The position numbers and the translations under genes are program-made. Shown here piece by piece: positions 7,744 to 15,674 of a stretch of DNA of 64,000 nucleotides. This DNA comes from Clostridiales bacterium CCNA10 (lineage in GTDB: Bacteria > Bacillota > Clostridia > Oscillospirales > Oscillospiraceae), in the NCBI GenBank assembly GCA_003573975.1, contig AP018533.1:1-64000 (forward strand). The letters run 5' to 3'. The notes under the pieces are model-generated. The model had not been told where the DNA came from and ran no database searches. It was given only the letters and a program-made list of their open reading frames with translations. Every line of letters begins with the position of its first letter. The first letter of the stretch is position 1.

Positions 7744-10308
7744 ATGAGCAAAAAACCCCAATACGATCCTGAGGAGATCCGCTACCCGAACCAGAAGATC
7801 GAAATATCCCCTCTGGTTCCAGAGATGGAACAATCCTATATCGAATATGCCATGTCCGTCATTGTGGGCCGGGCCCTGCCCGACGTGCGGGACGGACTGA
7901 AGCCGGTCCACCGCCGCATCCTCTACGCCATGTACGAGGACAATCTGACCTCAGATAAGCCCTTCAAAAAGTCGGCCACCTGCGTGGGCGACGTGCTGGG
8001 CCGCTACCACCCCCACGGTGACCAGTCCGTCTATGACGCCCTGGTCCGTCTGGCCCAGGACTTCTCCATGCGGTATATGCTGGTGGACGGCCACGGCAAC
8101 TTCGGTTCGGTGGATGGCGATCCCCCCGCCGCCTACCGTTACACCGAGGCCCGGCTGTCCAAGCTCTCCGATGAGATGCTGCGGGACATTGAGAAGGACA
8201 CCGTGGACTGGGACCCCAACTTTGACGAGACCCGGAAGGAGCCCAAGGTGCTCCCCTCCCGGTTCCCCAACCTGCTGGTCAACGGCTCCAGCGGCATCGC
8301 CGTGGGCATGGCAACCAACATCCCGCCCCACAACCTCACCGAGGTCATTGACGCTGTGATCTGTGTGCTGGACGACCCGGAGTGTACCCTTCCCGATCTG
8401 ATGGAGCACATCCACGGCCCCGACTTCCCCACCCGGGGCATCATCATGGGCCGCAGCGGCATCCGGGCGGCCTACGCCACCGGCCGGGGCCGGATCACGG
8501 TCCGGGCCCGTCACGAGTTTGAGGAGTTCGGCAAGGACCGCACCCGGATCATCATCACCGAGATCCCCTATCAGGTGAATAAGCGGATGCTCATCAAAAA
8601 TATGGCCGACCAGGTGGAGGACAAGCGCCTGGAGGGCATCTCCGACATCCGGGACGAGACCGACCGGAACGGTATGCGCATCGTCATCGAACTGAAGCGG
8701 GACGCCAATCCCCAGGTGGTGCTCAACCGCCTGTTTGCCCAGACTCAGCTCCAGACCACCTTTGCCATCAATATGCTGGCCCTGGTGGAGGTCAACGGAA
8801 AGCTCCAGCCCAAGATCCTCTCCCTGCGGCACATCCTGGATGAGTACATCGCCTATCAGGAGCAGATTATCGTCCGCCGCACCCGGTTCGACCTGAAAAA
8901 GGCCCAGGAGCGGGCCCACCTGCTGGAGGGCCTGCTGGTGGCCCAGGACAACATCGACGAGGTCATCCACATCATCCGCACCAGCTATGACGACGCCAGG
9001 CAGCGCCTGTGCCAGCGCTTTGACCTGGATGAGATCCAGGCCCAGGCCATTCTGGATATGCGCCTGAAGGCCCTCCAGGGTCTGGACCGGGAGAAGCTGG
9101 AGAAGGAGTACCAGGAGCTGGAGGAGCGCATCGCCTATTTCAACCAGCTGCTGTCCAGTGAGGAGATGCTCCGGGGCGTACTGAAGGAGGAGCTCACCGC
9201 CATCCGGGACAAGTACGGCGACCAGCGGTACACCGAGATCCAGGACGTGGAGGACGAGATCGACATCGAGGACCTGATCGAGGAGGAGCAGTGCGTCTTT
9301 ACCCTGACTCAGGCCGGCTACATCAAGCGCACCCCGGTGAGCGAGTACGCCGCCCAGTCCAAGGGCGGTATGGGCAAGAAGGGCATCACCACCCGGGAGG
9401 AGGACACCGTGGTGGATGTGTTTACTGCTTCCACCCATGACTACCTCTTGTTCTTTACTGACACCGGCAAGGTGTACCGGAAAAAGGGCTATCAGATCCC
9501 GGAGAGCGGAAAGACCGCCAAGGGGACCAACCTGGTGAATATCCTCCAGGTGGAGCCGGGAGAGCGGGTCCAGACCATGCTTCACTTCCGGGAGGCCGGG
9601 GAGGAAGAGCTCTATCTGTTCATGGTCACCCGTCAGGGCACGGTCAAGCGCCTGGCAGTCTCAGCCCTGAAGAATATCCGGGCCAGCGGCATCCGGGCCC
9701 TGACCCTGGACGAGGGCGACGAGCTGGTCTGCGTCCTGGAGACCGACGGGGCCCAGAAGGTTCTGGTCGCCACCCATGACGGAATGGCTGTGTGCTTTGA
9801 TGAGCAGGACGTCCGTCCCATGGGCCGGACCGCAGTGGGTGTCCGAGGGATCCGCCTGCGGGAGGGCGACTATGTGGTGGGGGCCGGCCGGGCTGCCGAG
9901 GGCCGGACCGTGCTGTCCATCACAGAAAATGGATACGGCAAGCGCACCCCCGTGGAGGAGTACCGGATCACAAACCGGGGCGGCCTGGGCATCAAGAACT
10001 ATATGGTCACCGAAAAGACCGGCCCAGTGGTGGGCATCAAGGTGGTGGACGGCAGCGAGGACCTGCTGCTGGTCACCCAGGCGGGTATTTTGATCCGCAC
10101 CCATGTGGACACCATCCGCACCGCCGGCCGGGCCACCCAGGGCGTCATTGTCATGCGCTTCAAGGAGGAGGGTGACAGAGTGATCTCCCTGGCCCTGGCT
10201 GACCGGGAGGAGGAATCCACAAATTCAGAGGAAAATGTGGAAAATGCTCCGGCATCCGGACAGGATGAGATAGAAGCGGCGGAACAGGAATCCACAGAGG
10301 AATTGTGA
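7744..10308 (+). CDS. gyrA: DNA gyrase subunit A
   Basis: Breakage-reunion subunit of gyrase, 854 aa, ATG at 7744 after AGGAGG. The N-terminus has [21 protein letters not shown]; the catalytic Tyr is in YRYTEARL near residue 133. The C-terminal beta-pinwheel is present, with the GyrA-box-like stretch [10 protein letters not shown] near residue 540, and an acidic tail (EEESTNSEE to EESTEEL) ends the protein. Oddity: the quinolone-determining stretch reads [10 protein letters not shown] (residues 90-98), so the residue equivalent to E. coli Ser83 is Gln94, while Asp98 (Asp87) is kept. Confidence 0.98.
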   Translation: MSKKPQYDPEEIRYPNQKIEISPLVPEMEQSYIEYAMSVIVGRALPDVRDGLKPVHRRILYAMYEDNLTSDKPFKKSATCVGDVLGRYHPHGDQSVYDALVRLAQDFSMRYMLVDGHGNFGSVDGDPPAAYRYTEARLSKLSDEMLRDIEKDTVDWDPNFDETRKEPKVLPSRFPNLLVNGSSGIAVGMATNIPPHNLTEVIDAVICVLDDPECTLPDLMEHIHGPDFPTRGIIMGRSGIRAAYATGRGRITVRARHEFEEFGKDRTRIIITEIPYQVNKRMLIKNMADQVEDKRLEGISDIRDETDRNGMRIVIELKRDANPQVVLNRLFAQTQLQTTFAINMLALVEVNGKLQPKILSLRHILDEYIAYQEQIIVRRTRFDLKKAQERAHLLEGLLVAQDNIDEVIHIIRTSYDDARQRLCQRFDLDEIQAQAILDMRLKALQGLDREKLEKEYQELEERIAYFNQLLSSEEMLRGVLKEELTAIRDKYGDQRYTEIQDVEDEIDIEDLIEEEQCVFTLTQAGYIKRTPVSEYAAQSKGGMGKKGITTREEDTVVDVFTASTHDYLLFFTDTGKVYRKKGYQIPESGKTAKGTNLVNILQVEPGERVQTMLHFREAGEEELYLFMVTRQGTVKRLAVSALKNIRASGIRALTLDEGDELVCVLETDGAQKVLVATHDGMAVCFDEQDVRPMGRTAVGVRGIRLREGDYVVGAGRAAEGRTVLSITENGYGKRTPVEEYRITNRGGLGIKNYMVTEKTGPVVGIKVVDGSEDLLLVTQAGILIRTHVDTIRTAGRATQGVIVMRFKEEGDRVISLALADREEESTNSEENVENAPASGQDEIEAAEQESTEEL

Positions 10309-10341
10309 CCGGCTGAAACTGCTCATAGAAAGGACAGAACC

Positions 10342-10800
10342 ATGAAATTGGCAAACGCACTCTCCCAGCGCGCTGAGCTTCAGACCTGTATCCGGCAGCT
10401 GGAGGAGCGATTGAACAATAATGCGCAGGTCCAAGAGGGGGAGGAGTCCGCGGAGGACCCCATGGAGCTTCTTCGGGAGCTGGATGAGGATTACGCCCAG
10501 CTGGAGGCTCTGATCGCCCGGATCAACCGGACCAACAGCGTTACCCTGGTGGATGGGGTCCCGCTGTCCGACCTGCTGGCCCGCCGGGACTGCATGACCG
10601 GCCGCCTGGGGATCCTCCGCGGATTTTTAAGCAGCGCCAGCAGCCTGGTCAACCGCCGGACAGTGGGCGAGATCCGGATCCGCAGCACCGTCAACGTCCG
10701 GGAGCTGCAAAAGCAGGTGGATCGGGATGCCAAGGCACTCCGGGAGCTGGATGAGACCATCCAGGAGAAAAACTGGACCACAGAGCTGATAAAGCTGTAA
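10342..10800 (+). CDS. DIP1984 family protein
   Basis: 152-aa soluble protein, ATG at 10342 after AAAGGA. It matches the DIP1984/septicolysin-like family as I recall it: N-terminal MKLANALSQRAELQTCIRQLEERL, a central RINRTNSVTLVDGVPLSDLLARRD, and a helical C-terminus with coiled-coil character (NVRELQKQVDRDAKALRELDETIQ). The biochemical function of the family is not established. It lies 33 nt after gyrA and may share its transcript. Confidence 0.8.
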   Translation: MKLANALSQRAELQTCIRQLEERLNNNAQVQEGEESAEDPMELLRELDEDYAQLEALIARINRTNSVTLVDGVPLSDLLARRDCMTGRLGILRGFLSSASSLVNRRTVGEIRIRSTVNVRELQKQVDRDAKALRELDETIQEKNWTTELIKL

Positions 10801-11040
10801 AAAGAGCGGCCGGGATGAGGAAGAACGCCCTCTCCCGGCGCTTTGGCAGCGGGGAAGGCGGGCGTCAAGCTCTCAGTGCCGGAGCCATTGGGCACACAGA
10901 TTTGGCAACGAGCGGGGCCATTCGTTGGGTTCGACTCCCAATTTATGATAATGCCCGGTACAGTTACATGGGTATTATTACGATTGATGTTGATGACCGG
11001 ACGCCGATTCCACGCGGGTGGGTTAGGGGATCAAAAAAGT
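10801..11040 (+). other. Unexplained intergenic region with T-arm-like stem-loop
   Basis: About 240 bp between the DIP1984 gene and the rnhA-proximal terminator. It holds a GC hairpin (CCGGGATGAGG/CCTCTCCCGG, about 10812-10838) and, at 10925-10941, TTGGG-TTCGACT-CCCAA, a perfect 5-bp stem with a tRNA T-loop consensus. No acceptor stem, D-arm or anticodon arm can be assembled around it. A frame of 90 codons (10815-11087) has no convincing ribosome site and is not called. Content otherwise unknown. Confidence 0.4.
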
Positions 11041-11068
11041 CTTCCCCCCACAGGGGGGAAGGCTTTTT
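11041..11068 (+). terminator. Intrinsic terminator before rnhA
   Basis: CTTCCCCCC (11041-11049) pairs with GGGGGGAAG (11053-11061), followed by GCTTTTT. A run of A precedes it, so it may work in both directions. It ends 15 nt before rnhA, so rnhA is either transcribed by read-through or the upstream leader attenuates it. Confidence 0.85.
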
Positions 11069-11083
11069 AATCAGGAGGCAGCC

Positions 11084-11521
11084 ATGAAAACAGTCACCAT
11101 TTATACCGACGGGGCCTGCTCCGGCAATCCGGGCCCCGGAGGCTGGGGGGCCATCCTGATGTACGGCCCCCACAAGAAAGAGATGTCCGGCGGAGAGGCG
11201 CAGACCACCAACAACCGCATGGAACTCACCGGGGCGATCTCCGCTCTCCGGGCCCTGAAGGAGCCCTGTCAGGTGGAATTGTACTCCGACTCCAAGTATG
11301 TCATCGACGCCCTGGAGAAGGGCTGGGCCAAGGGCTGGCGGGCCAGAGGCTGGGTCAAGGGGGACAAGAAGCCCGCCCTCAACCCCGACCTGTGGCAGCA
11401 GCTGCTGGAGCTGTGTGAATATCACACCGTCAACCTCCACTGGGTAAAGGGACATGCCAGCAACCCATACAACAACCGCTGTGACGAGCTGGCGGTGGCG
11501 GAGAGCAGAAAATCTCGATGA
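11084..11521 (+). CDS. rnhA: Ribonuclease HI
   Basis: Cleaves the RNA strand of RNA-DNA hybrids. 145 aa, ATG at 11084 after CAGGAGG. All family motifs are visible: [13 protein letters not shown] (first catalytic Asp), NNRMELTG (Glu), YSDSKYV (Asp) and [19 protein letters not shown] (His and last Asp). The basic handle region [12 protein letters not shown] is present, as in E. coli RnhA. Preceded by a terminator, so its promoter lies either in the short gap or upstream by read-through. Confidence 0.97.
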   Translation: MKTVTIYTDGACSGNPGPGGWGAILMYGPHKKEMSGGEAQTTNNRMELTGAISALRALKEPCQVELYSDSKYVIDALEKGWAKGWRARGWVKGDKKPALNPDLWQQLLELCEYHTVNLHWVKGHASNPYNNRCDELAVAESRKSR

Positions 11522-11545
11522 TTGATCCACATTCTTCACAGAAAA

Positions 11546-11554
11546 TGTGGATAA
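11546..11554 (-). promoter_or_regulatory. Isolated DnaA box
   Basis: A perfect TGTGGATAA (complement TTATCCACA) lies 30 bp ahead of the glyS T-box promoter. It is a single site, so a role in control of this promoter or as a DnaA titration site is possible but not shown. Confidence 0.5.
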
Positions 11555-11582
11555 CTTCCGGCTTCTGGCGGAAAAGCATCCC

Positions 11583-11611
11583 TTGACAACCTGGGTTTTG
11601 TATATTACAAT
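11583..11611 (+). promoter_or_regulatory. Promoter of the glyS T-box leader
   Basis: TTGACA at 11583-11588 and TACAAT at 11606-11611 with 17-bp spacing, just upstream of the T-box stem I. A good sigma-A type promoter. Confidence 0.85.
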
Positions 11612-11614
11612 GTC

Positions 11615-11851
11615 ACTCAAAGCAGAGACAGAGAACAGTACCCCCCGCCGGGGCGCAAGAGAGAGGATGGCTGGTGCGAATCCTCCGAGGGCGGGGCGGG
11701 AAGGCACTCTGGAGCGCGGGCAGGAAATGGCCCGCCGGCCCCCGCCGTTACCGGGAACGAAGTGCGTGTCAGCCAGACACGAATTCAGGTGGAACCACGG
11801 ACAGTTTTGTTCGCCCTGAGCCGATACAGCCGGCTCAGGGCGTTTTTGTTT
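11615..11851 (+). promoter_or_regulatory. Glycine-specific T-box riboswitch with terminator
   Basis: Stem I begins around GCAGAGACAGAG. Its internal loop pairs an AACAGTA side with a GAAGGCA side, giving the specifier GGC (Gly) at 11703-11705. The T-box core AGGTGGAACCACGG is at 11787-11800; its TGGA would pair with the UCCA end of tRNA-Gly, fitting a U discriminator. The terminator CGCCCTGAGCCG/CGGCTCAGGGCG (11812-11842) with TTTTTGTTT follows. Uncharged tRNA-Gly should relieve termination and induce glyS. Confidence 0.93.
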
Positions 11852-12059
11852 GCTCTGGGCCATGAGAAGAACCTATGGTCCTGGCAGGGCGGGGGCTTGC
11901 CCCCGCCGCCGGCACAGAATATGGACCGATAGAACGGCGGGGCCGATGCCCCCTATCAGGGGGAAATGTCGAGCATAGCGAGACAAAGGGGGTAGGGATC
12001 AAGCCCCCGCCCTACCGGCTTCTTCTCAACAAAAAATCAAAGAAAAAGGAGCAAGCATT
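11852..12059 (+). other. Spacer between T-box terminator and glyS, with palindromes
   Basis: About 200 nt of leader after the T-box terminator. It holds the GC palindromes GGGCGGGGGCTTGCCCCCGCC (about 11888-11908) and GGCGGGGCCGATGCCCCC (about 11938-11955), and GTAGGGATCAAGCCCCCGCCCTAC near 11991-12014, members of the dispersed palindrome class of this window. The last 45 nt are A-rich and carry the glyS ribosome site. Confidence 0.6.
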
Positions 12060-13481
12060 ATGAAAAACAGCGAAAAGACCATGGAAAAAATCGTCTCTCT
12101 GTGTAAGGGACGGGGATTTATCTTCTCCGGCTCTGAGATCTACGGCGGCCTGGCCAACACCTGGGACTACGGCCCTCTGGGTGTGGAGCTGAAAAACAAT
12201 GTGAAGAAGGCCTGGTGGAAGAAGTTTGTCCAGGAGAACCCCTATAACGTGGGCCTGGACGCCGCCATCCTGATGAACCCCCAGGTGTGGGTGGCCTCCG
12301 GCCATGTGGGCGGCTTCTCCGACCCCCTGATGGACTGTAAGGAGTGCAAGGAGCGCTTCCGCGCCGACAAGGTCATTGAGGACTGGTGCCAGGAGAACAG
12401 CTTCGACCTGGGCCACAGCGTGGACGCTATGAGCCAGGCGGAGATGAAGGCCTTTGTGGAGGAGCACAATATCTGCTGTCCTACCTGCGGCAAGTTCAAC
12501 TGGACGGACATCCGGCAGTTCAACCTGATGTTCAAGACCTTCCAGGGGGTCACCGAGGACGCCAAGAACACCGTCTACCTCCGCCCTGAGACCGCCCAGG
12601 GCATTTTTGTCAACTTCCAGAATGTCCAGCGGACCACCCGCCGGAAGCTGCCCTTCGGCGTATGCCAGATCGGCAAGTCCTTCCGCAATGAGATCACCCC
12701 GGGCAACTTCACCTTCCGCACCCGTGAGTTTGAGCAGATGGAGCTGGAGTTCTTCTGCAAGCCGGGCACCGAGCTGGAGTGGTTCGCCTATTGGAAAAAG
12801 TTCTGCCACGACTGGCTGCTGGGCCTGGGTATCCGGGACGAGAACCTGCGCCTGCGGGATCACGACCCCGAGGAGCTGAGCCACTACTCCAACGCCACTA
12901 CCGACTTTGAGTTTGTGTTCCCCTTCGGCTGGGGCGAGCTGTGGGGCGTGGCCTCCCGCACCAACTTCGACCTGACCGCCCACCAGAACACCTCCGGCAA
13001 GGATCAGACCTACTTCGATCAGGAGAGCGGCGAGCACTACATCCCCTATGTGGTGGAGCCCTCCCTGGGCGCCGACCGTGTCACCCTGGCCTTCCTGGTG
13101 GACGCCTATGACGAGGAGGTGGTGGACGCTGAGAAGAACGACGTCCGCACCGTCCTGCGCCTCCACCCCGCCCTGGCCCCCTTCAAGTGCGCCGTGCTGC
13201 CCCTGTCCAAGAAGCTGGGCGAAAAGGGCCGGGAGATCCAGGCCGAGCTGTCCAAGTACTTCATGGTGGACTATGACGACGCCGGCTCCATCGGCAAGCG
13301 CTACCGCCGTGAGGACGAGATCGGCACGCCCTACTGCATCACCGTGGACTTCCAGACCGTGGGCGACGACAAGACCCCCGCGGACAACGCGGTCACCATC
13401 CGGGACCGCGACACCATGGAGCAGGTGCGTGTTCCCATCAGCGAGCTGAAGAGCTGGCTGGAGAAGAAGCTGGCGTATTGA
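12060..13481 (+). CDS. glyS: Glycyl-tRNA synthetase (alpha2 type)
   Basis: Class II synthetase charging tRNA-Gly, 473 aa, ATG at 12060 after AAAGGAGC. The single-chain homodimeric type is shown by the N-terminal [28 protein letters not shown], the class II motif 2 [24 protein letters not shown], and the C-terminal anticodon-binding domain (from about [14 protein letters not shown], residue 380). A CxxC pair (CPTCGKF near residue 140, and CKECKERF near 88) suggests the usual zinc knuckle. Under T-box control. Confidence 0.98.
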   Translation: MKNSEKTMEKIVSLCKGRGFIFSGSEIYGGLANTWDYGPLGVELKNNVKKAWWKKFVQENPYNVGLDAAILMNPQVWVASGHVGGFSDPLMDCKECKERFRADKVIEDWCQENSFDLGHSVDAMSQAEMKAFVEEHNICCPTCGKFNWTDIRQFNLMFKTFQGVTEDAKNTVYLRPETAQGIFVNFQNVQRTTRRKLPFGVCQIGKSFRNEITPGNFTFRTREFEQMELEFFCKPGTELEWFAYWKKFCHDWLLGLGIRDENLRLRDHDPEELSHYSNATTDFEFVFPFGWGELWGVASRTNFDLTAHQNTSGKDQTYFDQESGEHYIPYVVEPSLGADRVTLAFLVDAYDEEVVDAEKNDVRTVLRLHPALAPFKCAVLPLSKKLGEKGREIQAELSKYFMVDYDDAGSIGKRYRREDEIGTPYCITVDFQTVGDDKTPADNAVTIRDRDTMEQVRVPISELKSWLEKKLAY

Positions 13482-13505
13482 TCGTCTTTTTGAAAAAGAA
13501 GAAAA

Positions 13506-13549
13506 CCGTCTGGAACAGCCTTTTGTTTGACTGTTCCAGACGGTTTTTT
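13506..13549 (+). terminator. Intrinsic terminator after glyS
   Basis: CCGTCTGGAACAG (13506-13518) pairs perfectly with CTGTTCCAGACGG (13531-13543), followed by six T. Confidence 0.95.
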
Positions 13550-13560
13550 CATAGCAGTTC

Positions 13561-13731
13561 CTACGGTGTATGTGAACCAGGAACAGCGGACAGCCGTCCC
13601 ACCTGTTGACTGAGGACGTGGACCTGCTCCTGGGTCAGGCCCGTCCAACGTGCGATCCGCCTCAGATCGATCAGGGTTTCCCGGAGGATCCGAAGCGCAA
13701 TTTCGGAACGGATCTCAAATTCATCCTGCAA
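13561..13731 (-). CDS. Small 56-aa protein divergent from an XRE regulator
   Basis: Not an obvious gene by length but well signalled. On the minus strand a TTGTGC-17-TATACT promoter (13758-13786) is followed by AGGAGG and, 9 nt on, a TTG start at 13731, giving 56 aa (MQDEFEIRSEIALRIL...VGRLSAVPGSHTP). The core RRIARWTGLTQEQVHVLSQQV looks like a helix-turn-helix or the C-terminal tail common in small clostridial proteins. It shares its upstream region with the divergent regulator at 13868, so the pair may form one unit. Function unknown; start codon uncertain. Confidence 0.5.
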   Translation of the reverse strand: MQDEFEIRSEIALRILRETLIDLRRIARWTGLTQEQVHVLSQQVGRLSAVPGSHTP

Positions 13732-13757
13732 TCAAACCTACCTCCTGAACTGCATTG

Positions 13758-13801
13758 AGTATAACAAAATTGCGTGTAATGCACAATATAATTTGAGTGC
13801 A
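13758..13801. promoter_or_regulatory. Shared divergent promoter/operator region
   Basis: The minus promoter TTGTGC-17-TATACT spans 13786 to 13758 and a TATAAT for the plus direction lies at 13787-13792. TGCAC (13780-13784) and GTGCA (13797-13801) form an inverted repeat around the plus -10, and GCATT/AATGC repeats surround it. Likely the operator of the XRE-type regulator at 13868. Confidence 0.55.
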
Positions 13802-13867
13802 ATGCCGACTGCGAAAGAAGATACACTTTGGATATTCTGGACATAACAGAATGAGGGAGCGGTGGGC

Positions 13868-14224
13868 ATGAGGCAGATGTATAAACCAGAAAATATCGAA
13901 ATCGGCGGCCGCATCCGGTCTGCACGGGAGACCCATGGGATGACGAGGGACGAATTTGCAGAGGCCGTTGGCATCTCCAGCCAGTTTGCATCGGATTTGG
14001 AACGGGGCAGAATGGGTGCCTCCGTAGAGACGATCTGCCGGATCTGTCAGGTTCTGGGTATTACGACGGACCAGCTTCTTCTGGGCAGACAGCCGGAGCC
14101 GGGGATCACAGCCCGGCAGATGGAGTCTCTGCTTCGGGGGGTGTCCCCCTGTTATCATCCCCATTTGCTGGCGATCCTGCGGGAGGAGATCAAGTTGATC
14201 GGTTTGGCGGAAGGACAGCGTTGA
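13868..14224 (+). CDS. XRE-family transcriptional regulator
   Basis: 118 aa from the ATG at 13868 (GTG at 13862 and ATG at 13877 are alternatives; GAGGGAG fits 13868 best). Residues about 10-70 form a Cro/CI helix-turn-helix: IRSARETHGMTRDEFAEAVGISSQFASDLERGRMGASVETICRICQVLGITTDQLLLG. The remaining 45 residues are an unclassified helical tail. It probably regulates itself and the divergent small gene through the inverted repeats between them. Less GC-rich than the neighbours, so acquisition is possible. Confidence 0.85.
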   Translation: MRQMYKPENIEIGGRIRSARETHGMTRDEFAEAVGISSQFASDLERGRMGASVETICRICQVLGITTDQLLLGRQPEPGITARQMESLLRGVSPCYHPHLLAILREEIKLIGLAEGQR

Positions 14225-15013
14225 AGAAGTAGGGCTTGAGCCTCTTGAGGAAGGAAAATCTGTCTCTGAACGTGCTCGTTAGGCTCCTGTCACTATGGAA
14301 ATATAAAAAACTGGAAACCCCTCCATACGAATTTTGGGATGGAGGGGTTCGCCCTGCGGGGCGAAATTGATTGTCAAAGAAAATAATTCTGAAAGCCGCC
14401 CGCCGGTTCTCCTCCACGGAATATCTCCCCATCCACCCCGTAGGGGCGGGTCTCCTGACCCGCCCGCCGGTTTCGGGACAGGTTTCATTCCACGCGGAGG
14501 GTTTCGCCCTTTGGGCGAGTTTCTTTCCCAGCGATGGGAAAGAAACCAAAGGATCGCCGGGGGAGACTCACATCGCCGTCGGAAACAAGTTCCCTCCGGC
14601 TCCAGTTCGTTCTCCCCCAGTCCCCCGTTTACGGGAGATACCCCTATACCTTTCCGCAAAATTTCCGGCGCGCAAAATATGGTTCCGGGTATGATTTCTC
14701 CCGGGCCACTGGGCCCTGGTGCGGTGCAAAATTTTGGCCTGTGCCATTTTACCGCCGCGCCTGGTTCCGACCAGCCGTGGCAGAGGGTGCGGGATCGGGG
14801 GTGCGCCGGACGAGGCCGTTCCAAAAACCGGCGGGAGGGGCAAGCCCCTCCCCTACGGGATGGCAGGGGAAACGTCCCTCGGCGGGGAACGGGCGGGTCT
14901 CCTGACACGCCCGCCGGTGCTCCTCCGCAGAGATTTAGAAGCCGAGCCATCAGGCGCGCCCGTTTGGTCCAGTGCGGCGGGGAGAGTGCGGGAGAATCGT
15001 ATTCTCCGCCGGA
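14225..15013. other. Non-coding repeat block
   Basis: Nearly 790 bp without a credible gene. It holds a TTCGCCCTGCGGGGCGAA hairpin (14348-14365), a 417-bp element bounded by GTAGGGGCGGG and CCCCTCCCCTAC ends (14440-14856), a further GGGCGGGTCTCCTGACACGCCCGCC palindrome (14891-14915) and the module CAGAGATTTAGAAGCCGAGC...GGTCCAG (14928-14971), which recurs at 58855. The long plus frames here lack ribosome sites. Confidence 0.7.
14440..14856 (+). repeat. MITE-like dispersed element, copy 1
   Basis: Bounded by GTAGGGGCGGGTCTCCTGAC at the left and by GGGGCAAGCCCCTCCCCTAC at the right, so the outer GTAGGGG...CCCCTAC form inverted ends. Inside, 14493-14626 is about 90 percent identical to the reverse complement of 59020-59154, including the TTTCTTTCCCAGCGATGGGA hairpin (14520-14539, continuing AAGAAA). 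No transposase frame inside. Confidence 0.75.
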
Positions 15014-15280
15014 TCAGACCGCCAGCGCCCGCAGGGCAAAGGTGAGGGTCATTACCAGGACCCCCATGCTGGCCCAGGCGTCCAGAAGGAGGGCGCGCCG
15101 CCGCAGCCTCTGGCTGCGGCGGGTGCGTGGGGCAGAGGGCTGGGGCAGAACGATCAGCTCAGGGCCCTCCGCCGGCTGGTGGTCTTCAGCCTGGGAGAGT
15201 TTCCGGCGGTACTGCTCCAGATCAACAATATTATCTGTGTGGCGGATCCAATTCGAGGTACTGTAATAGAGCGTCTGCAT
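15014..15280 (-). CDS. Small tail-anchored membrane protein behind a LexA-like site
   Basis: 88 aa on the minus strand, ATG at 15280 after GGAGGG (the TTG at 15295 overlaps that ribosome site and is rejected). Residues 1-60 are hydrophilic (MQTLYYSTSNWIRHTDNIVD...), then an Arg-rich patch RTRRSQRLRRRALLLD, then one hydrophobic helix WASMGVLVMTLTFALRALAV at the C-terminus. Its promoter TTGACA-17-TATTCT (15410-15382) contains a LexA-like CGAACATTTGTTG in the spacer. An SOS-induced membrane protein, such as a division inhibitor in the manner of YneA, is an inference; there is no LysM domain and no sequence match I recognise. Confidence 0.7.
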   Translation of the reverse strand: MQTLYYSTSNWIRHTDNIVDLEQYRRKLSQAEDHQPAEGPELIVLPQPSAPRTRRSQRLRRRALLLDAWASMGVLVMTLTFALRALAV

Positions 15281-15381
15281 AAAATGTCCCTCCAATTTCC
15301 CCGGGAGATACGGGGAAAGCTGATTCAGGTCCGGGTGTCCCGTTCTTGGCGCATAGAAAGCAGAACTGATGTTCTATTTTA

Positions 15382-15424
15382 AGAATACAACAAATGTTCG
15401 AATTTGTCAAGAATAGTCGAACAT
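15382..15424 (-). promoter_or_regulatory. Minus-strand promoter with LexA-like operator
   Basis: Read on the minus strand: TTGACA (15410-15405), 17-bp spacer, TATTCT (15387-15382). The spacer holds CGAACATTTGTTG (15400-15388), matching CGAAC-N4-GTT of the Firmicutes LexA box with the last two bases off. Just upstream ATGTTCG (15424-15418) mirrors CGAACAT, making a second half-site pair that brackets the -35. The placement is what a repressor site would need. Confidence 0.7.
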
Positions 15425-15441
15425 TTTTTCGGTTTTGCACA

Positions 15442-15462
15442 TTATCCACATAGTTTTCCACA
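15442..15462 (+). promoter_or_regulatory. Two DnaA-box-like sites
   Basis: A perfect TTATCCACA (15442-15450) and TTTTCCACA (15454-15462) sit between the LexA-like promoter and the typA promoter. Spacing is one helical turn (12 bp). Possible DnaA control of either gene or chance. Confidence 0.5.
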
Positions 15463-15548
15463 CCCGTGGATGGATGCTCTCCGCCTTTTTGCCGGAACTT
15501 CCCCAGTGGGAGAAGATGCAATTTTGTGTGAGTTTTTTCGGGGAAGCG

Positions 15549-15577
15549 TTGATTTTTCTCCCAAATAGCGGTATAAT
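15549..15577 (+). promoter_or_regulatory. typA promoter
   Basis: TTGATT (15549-15554) and TATAAT (15572-15577), 17-bp spacing, about 100 bp before the typA start. Confidence 0.8.
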
Positions 15578-15674
15578 ACTGCGTCCAGACCTGTCAGAAT
15601 AAAAGGCAGGCCCCTTGTTTGAGATGCCCAGGACCCCAGCGGTCTTGCCGGAGATAGTAGGAGGAGCTTTGTAT

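Noticed and set aside
10880..10960. Possible tRNA gene around the T-arm-like TTGGG-TTCGACT-CCCAA
   Set aside because: No matching acceptor strand, D-arm or anticodon arm can be placed at the required distances; kept only as an unexplained stem-loop.
10815..11087. 90-codon frame before rnhA
   Set aside because: Crosses a transcription terminator and overlaps the rnhA start; no ribosome site.
14440..14856. Element as a complete insertion sequence
   Set aside because: No transposase-like frame inside any of the three copies and sizes differ; MITE-like or other non-autonomous repeat fits better.
14334..15382. Long plus-strand frames across the repeat block
   Set aside because: They run through palindromic repeats, lack ribosome sites, and overlap the better supported minus-strand small gene.
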